Shown here one piece after another: positions 57,444 through 64,000 of a DNA stretch of 64,000 bases; the stretch's first letter is position 1, and the number at the start of each line of letters is the position of its first letter. Source of the stretch: Ascidiimonas sp046199005 (GTDB taxonomy: Bacteria > Bacteroidota > Bacteroidia > Flavobacteriales > Flavobacteriaceae); the NCBI GenBank assembly GCA_046199005.1, contig CP176050.1:1-64000 (forward strand), given 5' to 3'. The notes below the pieces were generated by a model. The model worked only from the letters and a program-made list of their open reading frames with translations, made no database searches and had not been told where the DNA came from. The position numbers were made by a program, and so were the translations under genes.

Positions 57444-57661
57444 AGTGGTTTTAATTAAAGTTCAAAGTTGGGCTTAAATTTTTCTTAAGCGACAAATTTT
57501 GTTTTAATAACAATGCTGGTAAGTACTTATGCAATACCAATCTTTAGGGAATTATCTTCTTTTAAAGATACCGGGTAATGAGCATGACCGTTATGGAATA
57601 TTTTTAAGAATTGTTTTTGAGATTCCATCGAAAAAATCTTCACATCGCAATTCTCCTCGTT
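57444..57661. other. Spacer between sRNA units 1 and 2
   Basis: About 218 bp of AT-rich sequence with no recognised feature. An ATG frame of 70 codons from 57529 runs on into the unit 2 promoter and RNA; it has no family resemblance and I do not call it. Confidence 0.4.
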
Positions 57662-57727
57662 TTCACCACAAGAATAGGTGGTTTCACCACAAAAGTTTTT
57701 TCTGGTTACGGTTTTACCCTATGTTTG
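57662..57727 (+). promoter_or_regulatory. Promoter of sRNA unit 2: twin direct repeats plus -7 box
   Basis: TTCACCACAA at 57662 and 57683 (21 bp apart), then TATGTTTG at 57720-57727, a full TAnnTTTG match starting 37 bp after the second repeat start. A T-rich tract sits where the -33 element is expected. Confidence 0.65.
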
Positions 57728-57731
57728 AAGT

Positions 57732-57829
57732 GTCAAAGTGAAGCAGAAATATAGATAGTTAATCGCCCCAAGCTTTAAGACTATCGGTTTAACATAAAAG
57801 ATCCCGAGCACCTACTCTCGGGATTTTTT
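57732..57829 (+). ncRNA. Putative structured small RNA, unit 2
   Basis: A predicted transcript of about 98 nt. The 5' part reads AAGTGTCAAAGTGAA just after the -7 box, then the hairpin GATAGT / ACTATC (57754-57759 with 57780-57785) presents a 20-nt loop with GCCCCAAGCTTT, followed by a short linker and the terminator. Almost identical to unit 4. No ORF. Confidence 0.7.
57801..57829 (+). terminator. Terminator of sRNA unit 2
   Basis: Perfect stem ATCCCGAG / CTCGGGAT with an 8-nt loop and a T run. Compared with unit 1, a T-A pair is replaced by C-G, so pairing is kept. Confidence 0.88.
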
Positions 57830-57932
57830 AGTTATACGTATTAAATCTTTTCTTCGCATTTTTTTAGGTTAAAACTGTTTCAAAATGATTTTTGATTTAT
57901 CATTTTGTGCCGCTGTATCTTTAAAATATGAT

Positions 57933-57998
57933 TTCACCACAAGAATGAGCGTTTTCACCACAAAAGTTTTTCCTGGTTATGGTTTTACCCTATGTTTG
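57933..57998 (+). promoter_or_regulatory. Promoter of sRNA unit 3: twin direct repeats plus -7 box
   Basis: TTCACCACAA at 57933 and 57954 (21 bp apart) and TATGTTTG at 57991-57998, again 37 bp from the second repeat start. Confidence 0.65.
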
Positions 57999-58002
57999 AA
58001 GT

Positions 58003-58103
58003 GTCAAAATGAAAATAGCAAAAATAGATAGTAGATAGCCCCAAGCTTTAAAACTATCGGTTTAACGTAAAAAAATCTCGAGCCCTACTCTCGGGATTTT
58101 TTT
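58003..58103 (+). ncRNA. Putative structured small RNA, unit 3
   Basis: About 101 nt. Hairpin GATAGT / ACTATC (58027-58032 with 58053-58058) with a 20-nt loop containing GCCCCAAGCTTT. The 5' segment and the linker differ from units 2 and 4 at several positions (for example an A-rich stretch at 58013-58024), while the hairpin arms and loop core are unchanged. No ORF. Confidence 0.7.
58075..58103 (+). terminator. Terminator of sRNA unit 3
   Basis: Stem ATCTCGAG / CTCGGGAT with one T-G wobble, 7-nt loop, T run. Confidence 0.85.
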
Positions 58104-58202
58104 ATGCATCTTAATTTTACATTTTCCGTTTTCCTTCTTAAATAATGAAATAAAGATTAAAAAAATACCTCGAAACATCTTCAAATCGCCATTATTCTTA
58201 TG

Positions 58203-58268
58203 TTCACCACAATAATGAGCGTTTTCACCACAAAAGTTTTTTCTAGATACGGTTTTACCCTATGTTTG
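58203..58268 (+). promoter_or_regulatory. Promoter of sRNA unit 4: twin direct repeats plus -7 box
   Basis: TTCACCACAA at 58203 and 58224 (21 bp apart) and TATGTTTG at 58261-58268, 37 bp from the second repeat start. Confidence 0.65.
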
Positions 58269-58272
58269 AAGT

Positions 58273-58370
58273 GTCAAAGTGAAGCAGAAATATAGATAGT
58301 TAATCGCCCCAAGCTTTAAGACTATCGGTTTAACATAAAGAATCCCGAGCACCTACTCTCGGGATTTTTT
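58273..58370 (+). ncRNA. Putative structured small RNA, unit 4
   Basis: About 98 nt, nearly identical to unit 2 over the whole transcribed part. Hairpin GATAGT / ACTATC (58295-58300 with 58321-58326), 20-nt loop with GCCCCAAGCTTT, then the terminator. Units 2, 3 and 4 are spaced 271 and 270 bp apart. No ORF. Confidence 0.7.
58342..58370 (+). terminator. Terminator of sRNA unit 4
   Basis: Perfect stem ATCCCGAG / CTCGGGAT, 8-nt loop, T run. Confidence 0.88.
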
Positions 58371-58527
58371 AGTTTTATATCTTTAGATTCCGTATAGCAT
58401 CGTTCATAATTTACTATAATCTACGGGTAACTACCCATGATACAAGCTTTAAGAGATATTTAATTTGGAATTCAATTAAAATATACGATTTTAGCACAAA
58501 TTCTGTTTAAACTATTATAATAAGCTC

Positions 58528-60132
58528 ATGAAGATGAAGAAGATACTCCTGGTAGGTGCCCTATTAGTGTCAGCAATGGTCTGTTCACAACAAAATGAAG
58601 AGCCGGGTAATAAGCCTTTGCTTATTACTAAAGATAGTATAAATTCTGACAACCTTTCTGCAGAGATTTTACTGGATGACACTAACGATTTTTCAAATAT
58701 CAAGAGCTTATTCACAAAAGGTAAGGACAAAATCGAATTAGCAGATAATCCTGTTGCCGCAAGAATAGACAGTTTGTGGAGACAGGAAATCATGAAACAT
58801 GACTTGTTCGATAGTATTTACAAAGATGTAAGAGAGTTAAGCTATAATGATAGTATCGTATTTACAGACCTGCCAACAGATACATTAAAAGCAAGGTTAC
58901 AGCGGTTAAATCAAAGAACTCCATTCAATATAGCATATAATCCTTCATTAGAGAGCGTTATCAAGAGCTTCTTAAAAAGAAGAAGAGGATCCCTTCAAAA
59001 GTTAATGGACAAAAGCGATTACTACTTTCCTATGTTTGAACAGGAATTAGACATCTATGATATTCCTTTAGAAGTTAAATATTTGGCGATCGTTGAATCT
59101 GCGTTGAACCCAAGAGCGAGATCGAGAGTTGGTGCCACAGGATTGTGGCAATTTATGTTTGCTACAGGAAGAATGTACGGCTTAGATGTCAATAGTTATG
59201 TAGATGAAAGAATGGATCCCCTCAAATCTACCACAGCAGCAGCTAAATATTTGGCGAAACTCTATGAAATTTTTGAGGATTGGGATTTAGCCCTTGCAGC
59301 CTATAATTCTGGTCCTGGAAATGTTTCGAAGGCTATAAGGCGTTCCGGAGGTTATAAGAATTATTGGAATTTAAGGCCTTATTTACCGAGAGAGACTGCG
59401 GGATATGTACCTGCTTTTCTGGCCACGATGTATATTTTTGAATATGCAGAAGAGCATGGTTTTACAAGAAGAAAAAACCCAGTGGCCTATTTCGAAACCG
59501 ATACTGTATCGGTTAAAAAAATGATTGCTTTTGATCATATTTCAGAACTTACGGGTATTGAAAAAGAAGAAGTAGCTTTTTTAAATCCGGCCTATAAGCT
59601 TGATGTTATTCCAGTGGTTGAAGGCAAAGATTATGCATTACGGCTAAGTACTGATGCTATAGGGAAATTTGTGGCTAACGAAGATTCAATTTATGCATAT
59701 GTAACAGCAGAGTTGGCCAAAAGGGAAAAGCCACTACCCCAGCTAGTAAAAATAGACTCTAAGATACGTTACAGAGTGCGTAGCGGGGATTTTTTGGGTA
59801 AAATAGCAAACCGTTATGGTGTAAGGGTAAGAGATATAAAAAGATGGAATGGTCTCAGAAGTAATAATCTTCGCATTGGTCAAAGACTCACCATCTACCC
59901 TAGAAAACCAAATTTTAAAGCACCTAAAAGTGCCAGCAATAGTAGCGCTGTAAAGCCAGTTGTTAATAACGCAAGTACGAATTACAAATCTTATACGGTA
60001 AGATCTGGAGACTCTCTATGGACGATCGCCAAAAAGTTTCCGGGAGTTTCTGTCGAAAATCTAAAAAATTGGAACGGTATTAGCGGTAGTAAATTAAAGC
60101 CCGGTATGCGGCTTAAATTATGCAACTGTTAA
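58528..60132 (+). CDS. Membrane-bound lytic murein transglycosylase with two LysM domains (MltD-like)
   Basis: A 534-residue envelope enzyme that cleaves the glycan strand of peptidoglycan. A signal peptide (ending AMVCSQQ) is followed by an SLT (GH23) domain (about 165-330). Its catalytic Glu is in LAIVESALNPRARS; the motifs GATGLWQFM and ALAAYNSGPGNV are intact. Two LysM modules at the C-terminus (about 412-458 and 488-532, each with V(R)SGD and W.G.....) bind peptidoglycan. This arrangement is that of MltD. A second in-frame ATG at 58534 is equally possible. The sRNA-like array lies directly upstream, ending about 155 bp before the start. Confidence 0.92.
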   Translation: MKMKKILLVGALLVSAMVCSQQNEEPGNKPLLITKDSINSDNLSAEILLDDTNDFSNIKSLFTKGKDKIELADNPVAARIDSLWRQEIMKHDLFDSIYKDVRELSYNDSIVFTDLPTDTLKARLQRLNQRTPFNIAYNPSLESVIKSFLKRRRGSLQKLMDKSDYYFPMFEQELDIYDIPLEVKYLAIVESALNPRARSRVGATGLWQFMFATGRMYGLDVNSYVDERMDPLKSTTAAAKYLAKLYEIFEDWDLALAAYNSGPGNVSKAIRRSGGYKNYWNLRPYLPRETAGYVPAFLATMYIFEYAEEHGFTRRKNPVAYFETDTVSVKKMIAFDHISELTGIEKEEVAFLNPAYKLDVIPVVEGKDYALRLSTDAIGKFVANEDSIYAYVTAELAKREKPLPQLVKIDSKIRYRVRSGDFLGKIANRYGVRVRDIKRWNGLRSNNLRIGQRLTIYPRKPNFKAPKSASNSSAVKPVVNNASTNYKSYTVRSGDSLWTIAKKFPGVSVENLKNWNGISGSKLKPGMRLKLCNC

Positions 60133-60149
60133 TCGTTAAAAAAAATAAT

Positions 60150-61121
60150 ATGAAAAGAATAGTATTAGTCTTTTTACTAATCGCTACAGCTTATTCCTGT
60201 AAAGAATCTAAAGGTGAGAAATACATGCCTAAATCGGTAGGCGCAATTAATTCTCTTTCGGTTATAATAGATAATGATCTTTGGAAAGGGGAGGTAGGAG
60301 ACGAACTCAGAAAATATTTTGCGGCACCCGTAGATGGACTTCCTTGGGATGAGCCTTTATTTTCAATACATCAGATGCCTCCAGTGGTATTTAGTGACTT
60401 TGTTAGAAACAGTAGAAATATAATTATAGTAGAAAAAGATATTACTTCCTTTGCGGGAATCAATGATGAAGTTTTTGCCCGTCCTCAAAAAATAGGATAC
60501 TTTAAGGGCGAAAATGAAGAAGAGATCATCCAGTTAATAAGACAGAAAGCGCCCTCAATGATCGAGGAAATGAAGCAACTGGAATTACAGGAGAAACAAA
60601 AAAGAATCAAACGATCCCTTAATAAAGAAACAGATCTCAAAGAGAAGCTGGGTGTTTCCTTAACGATGCCTTCTGTATATAAAATTGCAAAGGAAGAAAA
60701 CAATTTTTTCTGGATAGATCGTGAGATTCTCAAAGGATCAATGAACATTTTAGTGTATGAGATGCCGTTAAATAGTATTACCAGCGATTCTACACAAGTA
60801 CAAAGCATCATCCAAATGCGGGATTCCATAGGCAAACGCTATATTCCAGGTCCCGTTGAAGATTCTTATATGAGCACAGAAAAAGCGTATGCTCCTTATC
60901 TGTTCGAAGCTGAAATAGACGGTCACCCTGCAATAGAAGTAAAAGGTATGTGGGATGTGACAGGTTATTTTATGGCAGGACCTTTTATAACCTATATCGT
61001 TGAAGACCCTGCAAATGATCGTCTTGTCGTCGTAGAAGGTTTTACTTTTGCGCCCTCTACAAATAAAAGAGATTATATGTTTGAACTTGAAGCGATTTTG
61101 CGAACCTTGAAAATAGACTAA
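60150..61121 (+). CDS. DUF4837 family lipoprotein
   Basis: A 323-residue protein with a lipoprotein signal (MKRIVLVFLLIATAYSC). The start at 60150 is preferred over the in-frame ATG at 60120, which lies inside the end of the transglycosylase gene and gives a poor signal. The mature sequence (SVGAINSLSVIIDNDLWKGEVGDELR... and the C-terminal VEGFTFAPSTNKRDYMFELEAI) fits DUF4837, known almost only from Bacteroidota and without known function. It follows the transglycosylase by 17 bp, so a cell-wall related role is possible. Confidence 0.85.
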   Translation: MKRIVLVFLLIATAYSCKESKGEKYMPKSVGAINSLSVIIDNDLWKGEVGDELRKYFAAPVDGLPWDEPLFSIHQMPPVVFSDFVRNSRNIIIVEKDITSFAGINDEVFARPQKIGYFKGENEEEIIQLIRQKAPSMIEEMKQLELQEKQKRIKRSLNKETDLKEKLGVSLTMPSVYKIAKEENNFFWIDREILKGSMNILVYEMPLNSITSDSTQVQSIIQMRDSIGKRYIPGPVEDSYMSTEKAYAPYLFEAEIDGHPAIEVKGMWDVTGYFMAGPFITYIVEDPANDRLVVVEGFTFAPSTNKRDYMFELEAILRTLKID

Positions 61122-61140
61122 AGATTACTATAAAAACCAA

Positions 61141-61171
61141 AAAAAGGCGCTTTACTAAAGCGCCTTTTTTG
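61141..61171. terminator. Bidirectional terminator after DUF4837 gene
   Basis: Stem GGCGCTTT / AAAGCGCC extended by A and T runs, 3-nt loop. It lies between the plus-strand DUF4837 gene and the minus-strand small protein gene and can serve both. Confidence 0.9.
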
Positions 61172-61189
61172 TAAGCTAATGAAATAATC

Positions 61190-61357
61190 TTAAAAATAAA
61201 ACCCAGTTATCCATCGGTAAAAGAAAGCGTATAATACGACTCCTATACACCCTACACAAAACCAGGTAAGAATTTTTAGAGAAGAAGCAACCAGGTAGTG
61301 CCCAAGATTTCTGAAAGCTTCAACGTAAAGATCTTTTAATAGTAGAAATTTACTCAT
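61190..61357 (-). CDS. DUF6747-like small membrane protein, 55 aa
   Basis: A 55-codon gene starting MSKFLLLKDLYVEAFRNLGH. A short amphipathic N-terminal helix is followed by one membrane helix (about 28-47) and the ending RWITGFYF. The pattern of a leading KDLYxEAFRNLG segment and a final aromatic-rich (S/T)GF tail is one I associate with the DUF6747 family of Flavobacteriia; function unknown. A strong terminator lies just downstream, which supports expression. Confidence 0.65.
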   Translation of the reverse strand: MSKFLLLKDLYVEAFRNLGHYLVASSLKILTWFCVGCIGVVLYAFFYRWITGFYF

Positions 61358-61524
61358 AATAAATTGTTTAAATGATTAATAGCGAGGGCAATATATTCAT
61401 AAATACTACGGTCTCAGAAAAAAAATAGATATAATGCACTAAAATTGGTTTAAATGGTGAAAAACTCGCAAAAACATGCGTTCGAATGACCATTTTTTTA
61501 TTAATGCTTCAATGAATTTTATAG

Positions 61525-63651
61525 ATGAACAAAGCAACTTTTGTAGCTAAAACAACCACTATTCCTAGTAAAAACGTAATTGCTACGATACGTCTTATAG
61601 AACAGGATTGTACCATTCCCTTCATTGCTAGATATAGGAAGGAAGCAACGGGTAATCTCGATGAGGTAGCAATAGCAAACATTGTTAAAGCAGCAAGTTC
61701 TTATGATGAAATAGTAAAAAGAAAAGAAACGATTTTAAAAGCAGTAAGCGCTCAGGATGCACTTACCGATAGTTTAAAAGAAAAAATAGCACAATCATTC
61801 TCTCTCGTTGAATTAGAAGACCTGTACCTGCCATTTAAAAAGAAAAGAAAAACCAAAGCTTCATTAGCCAAAGAAAATGGCCTGGAGTCTCTTGCAAAAC
61901 TCATGATGGCACAAAATGACCTGCATATTAAAAACAAAGCCCGACAATTTGTGTCTGGTGAAATAAAAAGTGTTGAGGAAGCTTTACAAGGGGCAAGGTA
62001 CATCATAGCAGAGTGGATTAATGAAAACAGTGAGATAAGAAAAAGCTTAAGAAGCTTTATAAAAAAAAGAGCCAATATCACATCATCAGTAATTAAGCAA
62101 GCTTCCGACAGAGAAACAGCCTTAAAATATCAACAATACTTTGATTGGAGTGAGCCTCTTATGCGATGCCCTTCTCATCGACTTTTAGCTATACTGCGAG
62201 GAGAGAAAGAAGAAGTTTTAAAGATTAGGCTTTTAGTAGATAATAATCAGGCTTTAAATCGTATACAGCATATTATTGTTAAGAGCGATATTAAAAATAA
62301 CATCGATCAGATATATTTAGCAATTGAAGATGCATGGAAACGACTGTTGTTTCCGGCGCTTTCAAATGAACTCTTGAAGGAAGCAAAGGAAAAAGCAGAC
62401 GAAGCTGCCATAAAAGTATTTGCAAATAATCTAAGACAATTGTTATTGGCTGCCCCTCTGGGGCAAAAGCGTATTCTTGCTATTGACCCTGGTTTTAAGA
62501 GTGGTTGTAAGGTAGTATGCCTCGATGAGCAGGGAGGTTTGCTTTATAATGAAAATATTTATCCGCATGCGCCGCAACGTGAACTCACAAAAGCATCAAA
62601 AAAGATCAAATCTTTAGTAAATGCATATAAGATTGAAGCCATAGCGATAGGCAATGGTACTGCTTCAAGAGAAACAGAAACTTTTGTAAAAAAAATACCT
62701 TTTGAGAACGACATACAGGTTTTTGTGGTTAATGAAAACGGAGCATCGGTTTACTCGGCATCTAAGATTGCAAGAGAAGAATTTCCAAATTACGACGTAA
62801 CCGTAAGAGGAGCAGTCTCCATAGGCAGAAGATTGGCAGACCCATTAGCAGAATTGGTAAAGATAGATCCTAAATCAATTGGAGTAGGTCAATATCAACA
62901 CGATGTTGATCAGTCCAAACTTAAGAACGAATTAGACACGGTAGTGATGAGTTGCGTAAACAGTGTAGGCGTAAATGTAAACACAGCTAGTGCTCCTTTG
63001 CTTAGCTATGTCTCTGGTATTGGCCCTGTGCTGGCTGATAATATTATAAAATATCGTACCGAAAATGGAGCGATTCGAGACAGAGAGTCGTTACTTAATA
63101 TTCCTCGGTTTGGAAAAAAAGTTTTTGAACAGGCTGCAGCTTTTCTTCGCATCAGGGAATCTGAGAACCCGTTGGATAATTCAGCCGTGCATCCAGAGCG
63201 TTATACGTTGGTATCAAAAATGGCTAAAGATCAAAATATAAATGTGTCTGAACTTATCGGCAACGGAGAAGCGATTAGAAAAATAAAAAAAGCAGATTAT
63301 GTGTCCGAGGATATAGGTCTGCTCACTTTGAATGACATTATTAGTGAACTTGAAAAACCCGGTCGTGATCCACGCAAGAAGGCAAAAGTATTTGAATTCT
63401 CGAAAGAATTAAGAACTATTGACGATGTGAAGCCAGGGATGAAGGTACCAGGCATTGTAAATAATATCACCAACTTTGGATGTTTTGTAGATATTGGTAT
63501 CAAAGAAAGTGGATTGGTTCATATTTCCAAAATAAGAAATGAATACATCAGCAATCCTGCAGATGTGATTTCACTTCATGAACATGTACTCGTAAAAGTA
63601 CTGGAAGTTGATACCATAAGGAAAAGAATTCAACTCTCTATGATTGATTAG
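61525..63651 (+). CDS. tex: Tex family RNA-binding transcription accessory protein
   Basis: A 708-residue Tex/YhgF protein. Domains in order: helical N-terminal part with FIARYRKEATGNLDE (about 33-47), a YqgF/RuvC-like nuclease fold (about 315-440, starting RILAIDPGFKSGCKV), a helix-hairpin-helix pair (about 490-560, with VSGIGPVLADNIIKYR) and a C-terminal S1 RNA-binding domain (about 637-706). Tex binds nucleic acids and affects transcription in several bacteria; catalytic activity is not established. The gene is intact and normal in length. Confidence 0.95.
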   Translation: MNKATFVAKTTTIPSKNVIATIRLIEQDCTIPFIARYRKEATGNLDEVAIANIVKAASSYDEIVKRKETILKAVSAQDALTDSLKEKIAQSFSLVELEDLYLPFKKKRKTKASLAKENGLESLAKLMMAQNDLHIKNKARQFVSGEIKSVEEALQGARYIIAEWINENSEIRKSLRSFIKKRANITSSVIKQASDRETALKYQQYFDWSEPLMRCPSHRLLAILRGEKEEVLKIRLLVDNNQALNRIQHIIVKSDIKNNIDQIYLAIEDAWKRLLFPALSNELLKEAKEKADEAAIKVFANNLRQLLLAAPLGQKRILAIDPGFKSGCKVVCLDEQGGLLYNENIYPHAPQRELTKASKKIKSLVNAYKIEAIAIGNGTASRETETFVKKIPFENDIQVFVVNENGASVYSASKIAREEFPNYDVTVRGAVSIGRRLADPLAELVKIDPKSIGVGQYQHDVDQSKLKNELDTVVMSCVNSVGVNVNTASAPLLSYVSGIGPVLADNIIKYRTENGAIRDRESLLNIPRFGKKVFEQAAAFLRIRESENPLDNSAVHPERYTLVSKMAKDQNINVSELIGNGEAIRKIKKADYVSEDIGLLTLNDIISELEKPGRDPRKKAKVFEFSKELRTIDDVKPGMKVPGIVNNITNFGCFVDIGIKESGLVHISKIRNEYISNPADVISLHEHVLVKVLEVDTIRKRIQLSMID

Positions 63652-63842
63652 AGTAAACTACCTCAGGGCAGGCCCATAAGGCATTTGTTTGAAACTAATG
63701 TTTAATTTCGAGGCAAGCCTCTGGGTATTAGACCCTTTGGCGGTGCCAATAAATTGTGAAAGAAGCATTTAATGTTCTGTATGTGCCAAAGAATCTGGAA
63801 GAGTTAGTCTAAATTCGTTTTGATTAATTACATAAAGTACAG
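63652..63842. other. Intergenic region with four short inverted repeats
   Basis: 191 bp. It contains GGGC-AG-GCCC (63666-63675), GAGGC-AA-GCCTC (63710-63721), GGGT-ATTAG-ACCC (63723-63735) and TTGGC-GGT-GCCAA (63737-63749). None has a clear T run. No ORF. Confidence 0.5.
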
Positions 63843-64000
63843 ATGGATTCTAAGATAGAGAGTATTGCAAGAGCAGGGCACGCTGCAAAAGGAGTTGTAT
63901 ACGCTCTTACGGGAGCGCTTGCTTTTGGTGCAGCATTCAGTTTAGGGAGCAATGCCAAAGGTAAATTAGGAATTCTTGAGTTTCTTCAGAATCAGGTTCT
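63843..64000 (+). CDS. DUF1206 family membrane protein, N-terminal fragment
   Basis: The first 52 codons of a gene that runs off the right edge. The sequence MDSKIESIARAGHAAKGVVYALTG matches the start of DUF1206 proteins, where an IARxGxxARGxVYxxxG motif leads into the first membrane helix. The full family has several paired helices; function is unknown. Confidence 0.75.
   Translation, partial: MDSKIESIARAGHAAKGVVYALTGALAFGAAFSLGSNAKGKLGILEFLQNQV

Larger units (their letters stand above)
57662..58370 (+). repeat. Tandem array of three ~270-bp units (sRNA units 2-4)
   Basis: Promoter, RNA and terminator recur with a 270-271 bp period (-7 boxes at 57720, 57991 and 58261). The conserved part is about 165 bp; the spacer after each terminator (57830-57932, 58104-58202) is poorly conserved, so selection appears to act on the promoter-RNA part. 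Confidence 0.85.

Noticed and set aside
57529..57741. 70-codon ORF before and across the sRNA unit 2 promoter
   Set aside because: It runs through the twin repeats and -7 box, is rich in His, Arg, Phe and Lys as expected from translated repeat DNA, and has no family resemblance.
57662..58370. Possible CRISPR array because of the repeated TTCACCACAA motifs
   Set aside because: Repeats are only about 10 bp, occur in pairs 21 bp apart within 270-bp units, and each unit has promoter and terminator. No cas genes nearby.

Overview
The window is chromosomal DNA from a Bacteroidota member, almost certainly family Flavobacteriaceae. Evidence: type IX secretion (T9SS) sorting domains, a gliding-motility sprCDBF-type operon, -7 promoter boxes of the form TAnnTTTG, AT-rich intergenic DNA, and typical flavobacterial families (DUF4175, DUF4837, DUF4349, DUF6747-like, PorP/SprF). 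No prophage, IS element, CRISPR array or resistance island was seen. Most of the window is core genome.

Layout. (1) 0-9.3 kb: truncated antiporter gene (-), then a + strand series: MBL-fold hydrolase, subtilisin-like lipoprotein, M1 aminopeptidase lipoprotein, rnpA, DUF4349 lipoprotein, S41 protease, DUF2721, GNAT and SRPBCC proteins. (2) 9.3-13.7 kb: minus-strand ElaA-like acetyltransferase, CDF metal exporter and rpiB; a T9SS-secreted leucine-rich-repeat protein (+); two small minus genes (DUF2007 and a 56-aa membrane protein). (3) 13.8-17.4 kb: rnr, LysE exporter, tRNA-Cys, folB. (4) 17.4-39.9 kb: one minus-strand operon sprC-sprD-sprB-sprF; sprB encodes a 5,640-residue repetitive adhesin with two large internal tandem duplications. 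(5) 40.3-46 kb: glnS (+), then SPFH protein, gltX and an AlkB-like monooxygenase (-). (6) 46-54.4 kb: DUF4175 protein, ybeY, mnmG, a membrane protein, a lipoprotein, a methyltransferase and an OmpH/Skp-like lipoprotein. Three parS-like ParB sites lie in 2.4 kb around mnmG, suggesting this end is near the replication origin. (7) 54.4-57.3 kb: DoxX-like gene and holB (-), pgk (+). (8) 57.27-58.37 kb: a gene-free stretch that I read as four tandem small-RNA genes. (9) 58.5-64 kb: LysM lytic transglycosylase, DUF4837 lipoprotein, DUF6747-like small protein (-), tex, and a truncated DUF1206 gene.

The strongest candidate for something undescribed is region 8. Four units each carry a pair of TTCAC(A/C)ACA direct repeats exactly 21 bp apart, a TATGTTT(G/A) -7 box exactly 37 bp after the start of the second repeat, and a transcript of about 100 nt. 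Each transcript would have one hairpin with the invariant loop core GCCCCAAGC and a Rho-independent terminator. The divergent first unit preserves both stems by compensatory base changes. This looks like a co-regulated multicopy sRNA family whose promoter geometry resembles that of LytTR-type response regulators.

All calls come from reading sequence and translations. No database search, alignment program or folding program was run.
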